Shown one piece after another: positions 12,820-23,299 of a DNA stretch of 64,000 nucleotides. Each line of letters opens with the position of its first letter. The first letter of the stretch is position 1. A program made the position numbers and the translations under genes. The notes beneath the pieces are model-generated. The model did no database searches. It was not told where the DNA came from and saw only the letters and a program-made list of their open reading frames with translations. Origin of the DNA: Loripinus fragilis (taxonomy: Eukaryota > Mollusca > Bivalvia > Lucinida > Lucinidae); the NCBI GenBank assembly GCA_964019695.1, contig OZ026522.1, positions 75,733,601 to 75,797,600 on the forward strand, read 5' to 3'.

Positions 12820-13160
12820 TTATCACATGACGTCGCGTCTGGGAGTGATATAACCTCATGCAATAAAATTGATAAACCACTAGTGGTTTACAGATTTTTT
12901 AACGTATCCTAATGGTGTCTATTATAAAGTTGCATAAAAGGTGACAAAATCTTGACAAATTCACCCTGAAAATGCGAAATAATTTTAAAGTAATGTAATA
13001 AATATTATCTAATATCCGTGCTCCTGTATTATTGAATTTATGGTTGAGAAAAAGTGATAAAATACTCGGCAAGCTCACATTTTACCACTTTCCCAACTCG
13101 TTTGATAAACTCAACATAACATGAGCACTCATGTAAGATCCTCTATTTATCTTGCTTGTA
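12820..13160. repeat. ~340-bp MITE-like repeat (gacgtcgcgtctggg family)
   Basis: It begins catgacgtcgcgtctggga and ends near gagcactcatgtaagatcc. It has a stem near the 3' end (gagaaaaagtgataaaat against attttaccactttcc). Other copies are at 41506-41860, 43065-43410, 43420-43760, 45950-46215 and, weakly, 56725-57025. Confidence 0.8.
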
Positions 13161-13164
13161 AATG

Positions 13165-14440
13165 TTAAAATGCCAACGCTTATGATTAGGACAAAGTGTC
13201 TGCTCATTTGAATTGAGAATAAAAAAACTTGATCTCAGGACCAGATTTGCCAAAGCTAAACGCTGATGCAGGTATAGGTTCAGAAAAAAAAATAGCACGG
13301 CGGTATCGCTGGGCTGACTTTGATGGTTTGTAAATTGTTGCTGTGTCTTTGAATCGCCAAATTTTCCTTCAGATTATTGGCCTGTTGATATTTGCTTAAA
13401 TATCGATAAACATATAGATCAGCAAAAGCCTTTTGGGCGTGATTTAATTTACAACATAATATACGGTTCTAGGAAAGAGGGTTTCAGGCATTTATTCATA
13501 AATACTATAAAATATTTGATAAACATAGATGTTCCACCTCAACTGGCTCATTTTTGTGTTCTGCATCAATGTTGAAAGACCCAAAGGCGGAACATCAATT
13601 AGATTTGTAGAACAATGGTTGAAAACGGACTATCAATAAATTCACTACGCAAGAAATCTGGACCAAAACTAAAATAGAACGTTCAATTTTACGTTATAGT
13701 TTAAGATTTGAAAGGCATTTTACCTTTCGTTTAGTTTATGTAAATCATGAAGACGGAATCCCTGACGAGAACTAAAGAGTGGCAAAAAAGCGGAGCGTAT
13801 CCGTTGTGGTAACCTGCGAAGCGCATGTTTCTACATCAAAGTTCTAGAAGTCCATATCTTGACAAAAACGCTTATCAGGAAGCATTCAAATTTGGACCAA
13901 AAGTACCATGTAGAGATGACTTTCATTCTGTGACATAGGACCCCATGCTCCATGCCCAGTGGTAGAGATTAGTATACATGTATCTTCATAATGTATATGA
14001 AGTGTATCCATTCAATAACATTGTATCTCAGGCTCCCTTCCCCGGGGTGGAGCTTGAACACAAAAAACTAGTATATATTGAAAATGTGGTAGTTCTGTAA
14101 AAGAGTTTTCATATCAAGATAGAATCTCGTTAGAAATTGGACCATATGCACATTTGAGGCTTTACTTTTATCCTGTCGCGACCAACAATAGGGTCCATGC
14201 CAGGGGTGGGACTAGAGGTAAAAATATTACTCTTTAAGCTATTGTATTTGAATTCGTTCAAGAGTTTAGATCTTGATAAACACTGATCAAAACAAAACAT
14301 AACCTGTAAAACCCTATGACATCTGGCAGAAAGATCAATGCCCTGGGAGTGGGACTACCGTGCAAAATCTAGTTCAATTTTCAAAAATATGTGGTCCTTT
14401 TGTATTCTTTCATGAATCCAACTCGAGTAGATAGCTGATC
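13165..14440. other. Non-coding stretch
   Basis: I see no gene here. A 54-codon open stretch at about 13370-13530 on the plus strand reads like protein but has no start or family match I know. Confidence 0.4.
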
Positions 14441-14444
14441 GGTT

Positions 14445-15050
14445 TTCAGTACAACTGCAGCATTTTGATCGACTACTGTAACTGCAACAACATTGACAAC
14501 TGCAATGTTAGCAACATAGATAAGTGCAACGGAAGCAACATTGGCAACTGCACTGAGTCAACATTGACACTTTGAACCGAAGCAAGACTGACAACTGCAA
14601 CATGCAACAGCATTTGCTACTGAAACTGCAGTAACATTGACAACTGCAACTGTCGTAGCATTGAACACTATAAAATATACATTGGTAACTGCAACTGTAG
14701 CAACATTTGCAACTGCAACACCATTTCCTCTTGTAACTGCTGCAAAACTGATAAATGCAATTGAAGTAGCTACTGCAACTGCATAATTATTTACAAATGC
14801 AACTGCAGCATTATTTACCAATGTAACTGCAGCATTTTGAAAACCGCAACTGCAGACTACACTGACAACAGTATTTATAACTGCAACTGCAGCATCATGT
14901 GACAACTACAAATGCAGCATCATTTATAACTTCAGCATCATGTGACAACTACAATTGTCCTGCAGCATGATTTATATTTGCAACTGCAGCATCATTGAAA
15001 ACTGCAACTGCATCAAAAAATTTAACTGCCAATGCAGCAACTTACATATA
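14445..15050. repeat. Degenerate minisatellite of aactgcaactgcagcaacatt units
   Basis: About 600 bp built from variants of AACTGCAACTGCAGCA with ATTGACA spacers. The period is irregular. The open frame on the minus strand (14558-14905) is the repeat read as alanine and valine codons, not a gene. Confidence 0.9.
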
Positions 15051-15059
15051 TAGATGCAA

Positions 15060-15494
15060 CAAACACACTTTCAGTTTCAGAGCATGGACTCTGGGGATGA
15101 TATTGAAAACTGGGAAAAAGGAACATCGCCCTTATGGCTTAGAATATAGCCATTGGTTATTATAGTTTTATCAAATGTTAATCGTTATCATGCTTGAATT
15201 AAATTTACTTACAAAGTGCTTAAACTATGACCAAATGTCAGCTGAGCCTCTACAAAATCTTGATTCTTTTTTTGCCACGCATTATTTCTTTGCTGCATTT
15301 TGTACTTTGCAATTTGCAATTTGTACTTGTACTACAATTTATCATATTCCTGGATAAGCAGTGTATCTACCATTTTACGCAAAAGATACGGCGTGGGTAC
15401 GCAAAATCCAAACATATGCATACTTTAAAGTCCGGAAGAGATTGTGCACACGGACAAGCAGCATACAATGTTCTTACATTAGTTGGATTTTGAG
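15060..15494. other. Non-coding stretch before the array
   Basis: No gene is seen. The last ~100 bp begin to resemble the repeat unit of the following array (ttcttacattag at 15472-15483). Confidence 0.4.
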
Positions 15495-17100
15495 TAAAGC
15501 TTGCTGACCTCCTTCAAGTCAAATCTTAAGGACGTGTATTTCATGCAAATATCAGCCTGTTTTAACACAGAAGGGATTGTGCCAACAGTCAAACAACATA
15601 CTTACATAAGCTTGACCTTGACAATTGTTTTTAGTTGACCTACTTCAAGAGTCATTTAAATTTGAAAGATATTTGTTTCATGAGAAATATCAGCTTGTTT
15701 TAACCCAGAAGGGATTGTGCCAACGGTCAGATAATATACTTACATAGGCTTGACCTTGACAATTGCATTTTGACCTTCTTCAAGAGTCAATTAAATTTGA
15801 AGGATGTTTGATTCATGAAAATATCAGCTTGTTTAAAACCCAGAAGGGATTGTGCCAACGGTCAGATAACATACTAATATAGGTATAGGCTTGACCTTGA
15901 CAATTGCTTTTTGACCACCTTCAAGAGTCAATTAGATTTGAAGGATGTTTGTTTCATGAAAATATCAGCTTGGGATTGTGCCAACGGTCAGACAACATAT
16001 ACTAGCCACCTGCAATGTATTAATTTTCTTCAAAACGTAAAATGACATTTCTACTGTTTTTACACCTCGAAATAGCCAGGTGTGTCATATACTCAAGACA
16101 GTAAAGATATTGAAAAAATGTTCAATAGTCCATGCAGGATGCTCATTTGAACAGTGGTACCCCCATTTTCGAAATTCGCATTTTGGCACAATTTGTGTCA
16201 TGTCATTGTGAAATAACACTGTTTTACACGCAAAACATTTTCATTTAAAAAAGCAACTCATATTGAACACTAATGTGCTAAAACGAACATTCCAGCTGCA
16301 TTTGACTAGTTGTTGTTGGCCAAAGTGTCAAAAATTACCCCGTCGTCCAATGGAAATTCTTGTATTTTTTAAATTGAGGGTATGTGTATTCGACAAAGCA
16401 TCTCGGATACAATTTTATGAATTTGGCTTTGCCAATTTCTGTTATTGCTTACTGATTGACTGCCCTATTCGGGAATGCAAATTAAATTGATATAGCATTT
16501 GTAACTTTACAAAAAATCGATAAAAACACGCGTGGCCGATTAGAACTTTTGACTAGTATACTTACATAAGTTTTACCTTGAAAATTGCTTATTGATCTCA
16601 TTCAAGTGTCAATTCAAAGATTAAGGACGTTTGTTTCATGAAAGGATTAGCTTGTTTTATGCCAGAAGGGATTGTGCCATCTATCGGTCAAAAAAACTTA
16701 CTAATACGTTTGACCTTGAAAATTGCTTGACTGCCTCCTTCAAGAGTCAATTTTAATCTTAAGGATGTTTGTTTCTTGAAATAATCATCTTGTTGTACCC
16801 TGAATGGCTTGTGCTATCGGTCAGACAACATACTTACATACGATTGACCTTAATAATTGTTTGTTGATCTCCTTCAAGAGTCAATTTAAATTTTAAGACG
16901 ATTTTTTTTCATGAAAATATCAGCTTGTTTAAATCCATAAGGGATTATGCCATCTGTCAGAAAACATACTTGCACAAGGTTGACTTTGAAAATAGCTTGT
17001 TGACCTTCAAGAGTCAGTTTAAATTTGATGGACGTTTGTTTCATGAAGAGATCGACTTGTTTTAACCTGTAGGGATTTTACAATCTGTCAGTCAAAATAC
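15495..17100 (-). repeat. Tandem array of a ~125-bp unit derived from an exon end plus splice donor
   Basis: About eight units lie in two blocks (15495-15998, 16557-17100). Read on the minus strand, each unit contains a copy of the last ~85 bp of the kinase exon at 17105-17190, then AT|GTAAGT, then ~40 bp matching the start of its intron (a block of the form GGCACAATCCCTTCTGG). GTAAGT-type donors survive at about 15600, 15738, 16560, 16690 and 16830. The units at about 15870 and 16965 have lost it. The array lies directly downstream of the exon, inside what should be the first coding intron. Confidence 0.85.
15999..16556. mobile_element. ~555-bp insertion splitting the exon-derived array
   Basis: The array unit breaks off at ...acatata/ctagccacctg and resumes after ...ttgactagtata/cttacata, so this block was inserted into one unit. 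Both borders carry tata and CTAG. The inside shows no coding potential I trust and no long terminal inverted repeat. Confidence 0.55.
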
Positions 17101-17102
17101 TT

Positions 17103-17104
17103 AC
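17103..17104 (-). other. 5' splice site of the kinase exon
   Basis: The minus strand reads CTTAT|GTAAGTATT. The GT at 17104-17103 is the predicted donor, and the reading frame stops three bases later if it is not spliced. The homology to the kinase family ends at this point. Confidence 0.7.
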
Positions 17105-17652
17105 ATAAGTTTGACCTTGAAAATTGCTCGTTGACCTCCTTCGAGGGTCAATTTAAATTTTAAGGACGTTTGTTTCTTGAAAAGATCAGCTTCAATAATC
17201 TTTGATCTACGAAGTGCGTAAAGAACTTTATCAGCATCGTACGTCTCTGGAAATAGAGTATCGCCATGATGTTGCGCGCGCACTTCTTCCCACAAATCCT
17301 TGTAGTTTGTGATTTTGTATTCTCCCACTTGCTCTTTTTCCCAGAATTCCATTAGAGTGTCAATGGCTAACGATTTATCACGTGAGCTATTCAGATAGTG
17401 TGATAACTGTACTCGCTCGTTTTTAGGAACATTAAAGTCAGTTCTGTATACGGCTCTCCTGTAGTGGTAGACTTCAATGAAAAAATGAGGAATCATCCAT
17501 ATCATTAGTACACCTAACACCCGGATCGTACTGAATCTTGTACGTCTCCTGCAAAACACAAAGTACGTAGTGAACACCATATACACTAGGGTGTAATGTT
17601 TAGTCTTAACACAACTGTATGGTAAATACAATGAACTTACCCAAACAAACAT
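17105..17652 (-). CDS. FAM20B-like secretory-pathway kinase, first coding exon (partial)
   Basis: The open frame has a hydrophobic segment (STIRVLGVLMIWMIPHFFIE, about residues 41-60) after a basic RRRTR, as expected for a type II membrane anchor in the Golgi. A stem region follows, and then YALRRSKIIEADLFKKQTSLKF and LTLEGGQRAIFKVK. The last part matches the start of the FAM20 kinase fold, where FAM20B (glycosaminoglycan xylosylkinase) has a closely similar KIIKAD...LEGGQ...FK block. FAM20B phosphorylates xylose in the proteoglycan linker in the Golgi. The catalytic core is not in this exon, and I could not find later exons within the window. The start is uncertain: Met at 17652 or an internal Met (residue 25), and a possible splice acceptor (TTTTGCAG, ending 17549) would begin the exon at 17548. 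It is the only convincing host gene piece here. Confidence 0.7.
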
Positions 17653-17890
17653 CTAAAAGCGGGTCAATAGATGTCTTCCAGTGAAACATCATTGTTATTC
17701 AAACGGCGATTCGCTGGCGGGCAGATGTTGGCCCGACACTGTATGCTGGCTGGGTAGTATGCCCCAGTCATTTGTAACCATGCTTGGGGAAAGCGGGGAT
17801 ATTAACGTCTCAGTTCACAAAGCCCTGGTGCACTCGAATCTCCAGGGGCTGGGAAATAGCAGGGATAGTTATTCTTCATTCAGCAAAGTC

Positions 17891-18150
17891 TTTGGCCCGG
17901 AATTACAATGCCTCCTTAGAGTTAAGGAATACTTTAGTTAAGTATTGATTTTTCAGGATGCAAAAATTCACGTTTAAAACTGACTAAAATCAAAATTGTT
18001 TTAATTTTTCTGAAGATCACAATATCTTTGACCGCAAATACCACATTGAGCCAGGCAATTTATTTAGCATTTAATAAAGGATGTTGAAATATCAATACTT
18101 AACTTAAGTCTTGCTTACTTTAAGAAGGCATTGTAATATCAGGCCCAGGT
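17891..18150. repeat. MITE with inverted ends
   Basis: 17891-17950 and 18080-18150 are inverted copies (ggcccggaattacaatgcc, then ttaagtattga, against its reverse). A half copy lies at 52085-52150. It has no coding capacity. Confidence 0.7.
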
Positions 18151-18479
18151 ATGTATCCTGTGCTATGGAGCTATTTTTAATGTTCGATATTTGTTAAAGC
18201 TACGCACCCCTATTGATCATAGTACACTATACAGCTACCCAGCTCAAAGCCTGGTATACCATGAGCACAATGCCCCAGACGTGGTGCTCATGTATTCGTC
18301 TGCTGTATGGTGTGCTTGTCAAACTCAATGACCCTTTTTCCATTTAATATACTGAGTGTTTTAAGACCGTTTACATCATAAACACAAAGCATTATTTCGC
18401 CAATTCTTTTAGCGGGAAACAAAGGCCTATCGTATCTATAGCTTTGTAGGAACATTAACTATGTGAAAATGTAATGCTA

Positions 18480-19140
18480 CTAAAATAGTAAGTGAGTATG
18501 ATCAGGAAATACCACAATCACAAACTGCAGACAAACCCATGGCATCATGAGGAAGAGCCACATAACAATCACGAGACACCAGGAAGACAAACAAAGCAAA
18601 GCAACCAGCTCTCTCTCTCTCTCTTCCCCCATCGAGATGATTACAAAACGAGAATGGACATAAAGTAATGCACAATAAAACATATAACAGTTACAAAAAC
18701 CCTTAATGGGAGTAACAATCAACAACGAATCAACAACAGCAGAACCACCGCCTCAGAGCGGACAGCAGCTAAAGCCACTGGGGGTGGGGGGGGGCTTAAA
18801 TGCATTTAACTGGTACCAAATCTTCACCCTAGATTCTGCCGTTGTTGAAGCACAAAAATGTTAAGCTCGCATGGAGGATTCCTAACTATTGCAATATATC
18901 ATCATAGAGAAACGGTATAATCAAATTAACGCACTATGATGAAACAGAGAATAGTGCTAAAGAAAACCTCAAGTTGAGCCACGGTAGGTCCAGCTACAGC
19001 CAAGCATCAGGCAACAACACACCAATTGAAGCTTTACGTCAGATCCGTCAATGAGTCTGAGGCCTGACCCACCGTCGTGCAGTTAAAGGGGAAGCCATAG
19101 CTATAAAACGTGATTAGGTTTACAACCAGGCATGCAGACT
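18480..19140 (-). repeat. ~660-bp dispersed repeat, copy 1
   Basis: It starts at tagtaagtgagtatgatcag and ends with tttacaaccaggcatgcag. It has an internal CT run (18611-18625) and a G run near 18785. A near-full copy is at 27220-27900, an inverted long copy at 50490-51055, and end pieces at 49100-49310 and 62425-62600. No protein is encoded. The class is unknown. Confidence 0.8.
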
Positions 19141-19299
19141 GTCGCATGATATCCATGATTTATCCATTTTTTTATAACGTTTGATGATCTTTATGAATTA
19201 GGTTTTCCAACAATTCTTTTGAATTAATTAACAGAATCACCATAAAATATAGGCTCTGATATGCCCCGTTGCAGAAGAGTTTTTAAACCAATATTTTAT

Positions 19300-19663
19300 T
19301 TAACAATAAACCCTGAGTGTCTGAGGTAAAATGTAGAAAAGGCTTTTCGATTCTTTTGATATCTATAACATTGTTTTAATAATTTAGCAGTCAAAAATAG
19401 TTTTCTGTAGTTTTATTAGAACAAACTCTCACAAAACGGATAAGTCGTGAAATATATACACCACAGGAAGGGTAGCGAGAAACATCTCCATCAAGAACTG
19501 GGAAATTTACTTTTTCAAAATTAAAATCATCCCGTTTATCATAAATCTTAGATGAAACTATGCCATTCGTTATGCACAAGTCCATGTCCAAAAACAGGGC
19601 TTCTGTATCAGAAGAATTCGCTTTATTTAACTGAAGTTTGGTGGTATATATCTGACCTACCAT
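19300..19663 (-). pseudogene. Reverse transcriptase relic, C-terminal part (Penelope-like type)
   Basis: The frame from 19663 down reads LQLNKANSSDTEALFLD, KIYDKRDDFNFEKVNFP and GVYISRLIRFVRVC. The F-L-D block followed by YDKRDDF and a late I-R-F-R segment resembles the part of Penelope-like reverse transcriptases after the catalytic YxDD. The matching upstream half is at 25932-26390, and the 6264-bp element at 19666-25929 separates them. The plus-strand relic at 48440-49060 belongs to the same family. The class assignment is recalled similarity. Confidence 0.6.
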
Positions 19664-19779
19664 ATCCCAGCGGGCATGAGTCTATTGATTCAATGTTGAT
19701 TCAACATTGACAATATAAGTTGAAATAATGTTGAAAATATATTTGAATTTGAAACATGAATAAACGCTGACATACAAAC

Positions 19780-19930
19780 AATGATTCAACGTTGACATAC
19801 AAACGTTGATTCAACGTTGACATACAAACGTTGATTCAACGTTGACAAACAAACGTTGATTCAACGTTGACATTCAAACATTGAATCAACATTGATATTT
19901 CAACACTGACTCAATGTTGAATCAAAACTA
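19780..19930. repeat. Subterminal ~27-bp tandem repeats
   Basis: Four to five units of acgttgattcaacgttgac plus atacaa, with a palindromic core (ttgattcaa, aacgtt). Such arrays commonly bind transposase in TIR elements. That role is inferred. Confidence 0.85.
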
Positions 19931-20129
19931 AATCAACCTCACCTTTAAATCAAATACAACACTAATTCAAGCTTAAAAAGGTGCCAAATAAATGCTGAAT
20001 TAACGTTTCTTCAAGCATATCACGAGGCTTAATCAATACAGATTCACAATGTATTACATCTATCCTCTATCGATCTATTTGCAATATAGATCACAAAATT
20101 ACACCAAGTTTACTCCAAAATAAATTGAT

Positions 20130-20850
20130 CATGTAAGCATGTATTATGAATTGAGATCAGACTGCTCAAAAGACCGATCTGGGTACATACTGTTTGCAAT
20201 TTATATAAGCATTGTATATTTATTTGAATTAATTTGGTTATTAGCAGATGACAGTATTAAACAAAGAGGGTTGTCTGCTAAATATATCTGCTGCATATAT
20301 TCAATTTTACCCAAAACAAATCTTATCATGTAAGATAACACTATGAACCCTGATCGGACTGCTCCTAAGCAGTCTAATCTGGGTCCATACCGTTTGCAAT
20401 ATAGGTCACAAACTCTTATCTGATTTACACCAAAATATTTCAATCACATTAGCAAACATTATGAACCTTGATGAGACTGCTCATAGATCTGATCTGATCC
20501 ATACTGTTTGCAATATAGGACACAAAAATACATTAAGCAGAAGAGCATGTAAAATATTTAACAAAAAAGTGCTGTCTTTATCATTTTAAAATTTACTGCA
20601 GAATAAATATATATCACGTATGCAAACACTATAAACACTGATCAGACTGCTTCTAAGCAGTCTGACCAGGGTCCATACTGTTTGAAATATATAGTTCACA
20701 TAAAAATATCAAATGCATGTAAAAATATTTAACAAAACTTATTGTGCCTGCTCCAGAATAAATGTATGATTTCCAAATATGTGTAAGCAAACACTACAAG
20801 CACTGATTAGACTGCTTCTAGTCCGGGTCCATACTGTACATACTCAAAAA
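20130..20850. repeat. Spaced repeats with GACTGCT..AGCAGTC hairpins
   Basis: Five loosely spaced units (about 20145, 20345, 20465, 20635, 20800) carry a ctgatcagactgcttct / agcagtctgaycwgggtcc stem and then catactgtttgcaatata. Spacing is 120-200 bp. A more perfect single hairpin of the same sequence is at 55884-55924. Confidence 0.75.
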
Positions 20851-20880
20851 AACTTCCCAATGAGACGGGTTTTTTGAGCA
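20841..20880. repeat. CTCAAAAGA-type hairpin, copy 1
   Basis: tactcaaaaaaactt pairs with gggttttttgagca around a caatgag centre. Related hairpins are at 21269-21310, 21957-22000, 23189-23233 and 52999-53041. Confidence 0.7.
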
Positions 20881-21268
20881 CCAAAATATAAAATAAACTT
20901 TTGGATAAAAATATAGTCACAAATTTAAGATTAAATAATTCGCTAATCTGTACCTATGCATGTAACCAAAGAAACATTTATGCCATATGCCAAAAATGAA
21001 GGGTAATCCTCATAGTCTAATTGACACCAGCCCATACCCCTTGAAGATTGTTTTCATCTTAACAAACAATGCAGACCCTAAGGAAATACCACCTTATGCG
21101 ATATTTTATAGGGGTCTTCACTATTTACCAAAGGTCCTGCTTATCGTATCCAGAATGAAAAGGGTTAATATAGTAATTATTATTATATATGCATCAAACA
21201 GACCTCCAGATAAGAGTGTGTGAATATATATTTTTATAGTTATTTCTCATCGAAACATATGTTATGGG

Positions 21269-21310
21269 TACTCAAAAGAACTGTCTCAATGAAACAGATC
21301 TTTTGAGCAC
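21269..21310. repeat. CTCAAAAGA-type hairpin, copy 2
   Basis: gtactcaaaagaactgtct pairs with aacagatcttttgagcac. It is followed by accaaaa as in copy 1. Confidence 0.75.
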
Positions 21311-21956
21311 CAAAAACGGCTGTTAAAACTGATGGGTAAGAAGATAATAACAATTTTATTCTTAAAAGCATTGCTAATCTAATCACTAAGCTGGTGTCAT
21401 CTCTTCTGTTTCCTCAGATCTTTAGTGCACTAAGCTCTGAGTCAGTTTTCTTTGAGTCATAGAATTTGGAAGTATACAGCGAGGAATTTGGCGTAGTTAT
21501 AGAAAATTTCAAAGGGTTTGCTAGCTGGTACTGACTGTTATTCAAATATTGTAGTGTCTCCCATGGAGCTAATCTGCTCAGATTTTCTGACAACCTTGAT
21601 CTTTTAGATACTGTCTGCAGGGGTATCCTGCTGTCACCTGGTAAACTTGTCCTTCCTGAATGACCTGAGCAGCTGCGGAAAAATACACTCTTCCCCTTGC
21701 CATGGCAAGTGCCTTATGCTGTAGGATGAGTAGAAATTTTGTCTGTTTCCAATATTAATTATTGAATTTACCAAAACATATGGTGATGTAGGACAAGTAG
21801 AATTGCTGGATCCAGTCTGACCAAATGCCGAGGATGGTACTTCAGTGACTGTTGAATTTCTGAAAGTAAAGGGAGCCTCATAGATTTAGATAAACAACAT
21901 TTTTGAGCATAAAATTGTAAATATTTTTATACCCATCAATTTTAACAATTTTTTGG

Positions 21957-22000
21957 GGTGCTCAAAAGAACAGTCTCAATGAGATGGTTCCTTTGAGTAC
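21957..22000. repeat. CTCAAAAGA-type hairpin, copy 3
   Basis: gtgctcaaaagaacagtct pairs with gatggttcctttgagtac. It is preceded by a conserved block containing tttttgagcataaaa and aatattttta that also precedes copies 4 and 5. Confidence 0.75.
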
Positions 22001-23188
22001 CCGCAATATATGTTTTGGTTGAGAAATAAGAAAATTATTTTTTTGGTATGAACTCTTAACTTAAGGCCTAAGCCTGTTAAACACATTACCAAAATTTATA
22101 CCACAGCTATTAAAAATTTGTGGCACATGCAAAAACAAACTAAAGACAAATAATGTGCACTATAATAAGTGATATATCCAAGTACTTCTTGCCAATATAC
22201 ATAAGAGAAAATAATGATTTTCCCCAAACCCCTTGGAAGAATTTTGTATTTATTGCATTAGGTGACCATCAAACGCTCGAACAAGTCTGAGCCGTTTAGC
22301 TTGTGGACCTGATGTTCACACATATTGTGACATAATATGGATGTTCAGGAAGGTTAAAATCCACACCAGAAATTTAACAGCATAAAGTAGCTACTCATGC
22401 ATATTTAAAGAAAGACATTGCTGTGCAGATTTATCTAATTGACTGTCCATCTAAATGCGAGAGAACCGGCCTTTAGGATTTGTGACCATGTAAGACTCAA
22501 ACCAGCCTGCTCAGCTACAGAGACTAGCTATAATATTGAAGATTGGGTACAGAAAATGTAGCCAATTTACTTTCCAGAAAGCTAATAACAAAGGTGCTGA
22601 TCAGACTGTGCAGATGTGCAGGCTAGTCTGCACCTTTGTTGTTTGCATACAACAATATCAGGTTTTCTAAAATCGAGGCCCAGATAATATATCGTATGTG
22701 TTACAATGTGTAATGAAATACAGTATAACCTGTGTAAAACAGCCACTAACATAGACAAGACAAAGATCTAAAAGTCAAATAGTAACTTATGTGCTCCCCA
22801 TTCTGCAATACTTTTGACCTTCATTAAGCAATAATTGGTCTTTGAAACCAATTTTTGATCTTTTTGAGAGTGGCCATTTGCGACACGTTTTACTGCATAA
22901 TCAATAAGAACTGTCCATTATACTAACCCGTTTTTGCCAAGTTCTCGATTTTCTCTTGTTTTTGGATGCCACTGACATGTAAAGGGTCTTCGCTTTAGTT
23001 TCATATACTGGCTTTGGTGGCTGGTGACAGTTTGTCTGATTTAAAAGGTACTTCAAGCACATAACTGCCAGCAAAGGAGACAAAGACCCATCTTTTTCTA
23101 AAAATATCAATTTCGATCGATTTTTATCATACTCAACATAATTCATAAGTCAACACATTTTTTGGCGTAAAATTGTGAATATTTTTAG

Positions 23189-23233
23189 GGTGCTCAAAAG
23201 AATTGTTTTATTGAGACGGTTCTTTTGAGTACC
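23189..23233. repeat. CTCAAAAGA-type hairpin, copy 4
   Basis: ggtgctcaaaagaattgtt pairs with gacggttcttttgagtacc. It is followed by cttatgtctcagctgagaaa, as after copy 3. Confidence 0.75.
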
Positions 23234-23299
23234 CACAACTTATGTCTCAGCTGAGAAATTAGAAATTTGAATTACACTCTTATCTAGAGCACTGCAGGG

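Noticed and set aside
13370..13530. 54-codon open stretch on the plus strand
   Set aside because: Reads like protein but has no start, no extension and no family I recognise.
14558..14905. 115-codon minus-strand frame rich in alanine and valine
   Set aside because: It is the CTGCAG minisatellite read as codons, with no start context or family.
15495..17100. CRISPR-like array
   Set aside because: Units are tandem without unique spacers, the DNA is metazoan, and the units derive from the adjacent exon.
17548..17652. An intron from 17640 to 17549 joining MFVW to the kinase exon
   Set aside because: GGGTAAGT and TTTTGCAG sites exist, but joining them shifts the reading frame away from the kinase frame.
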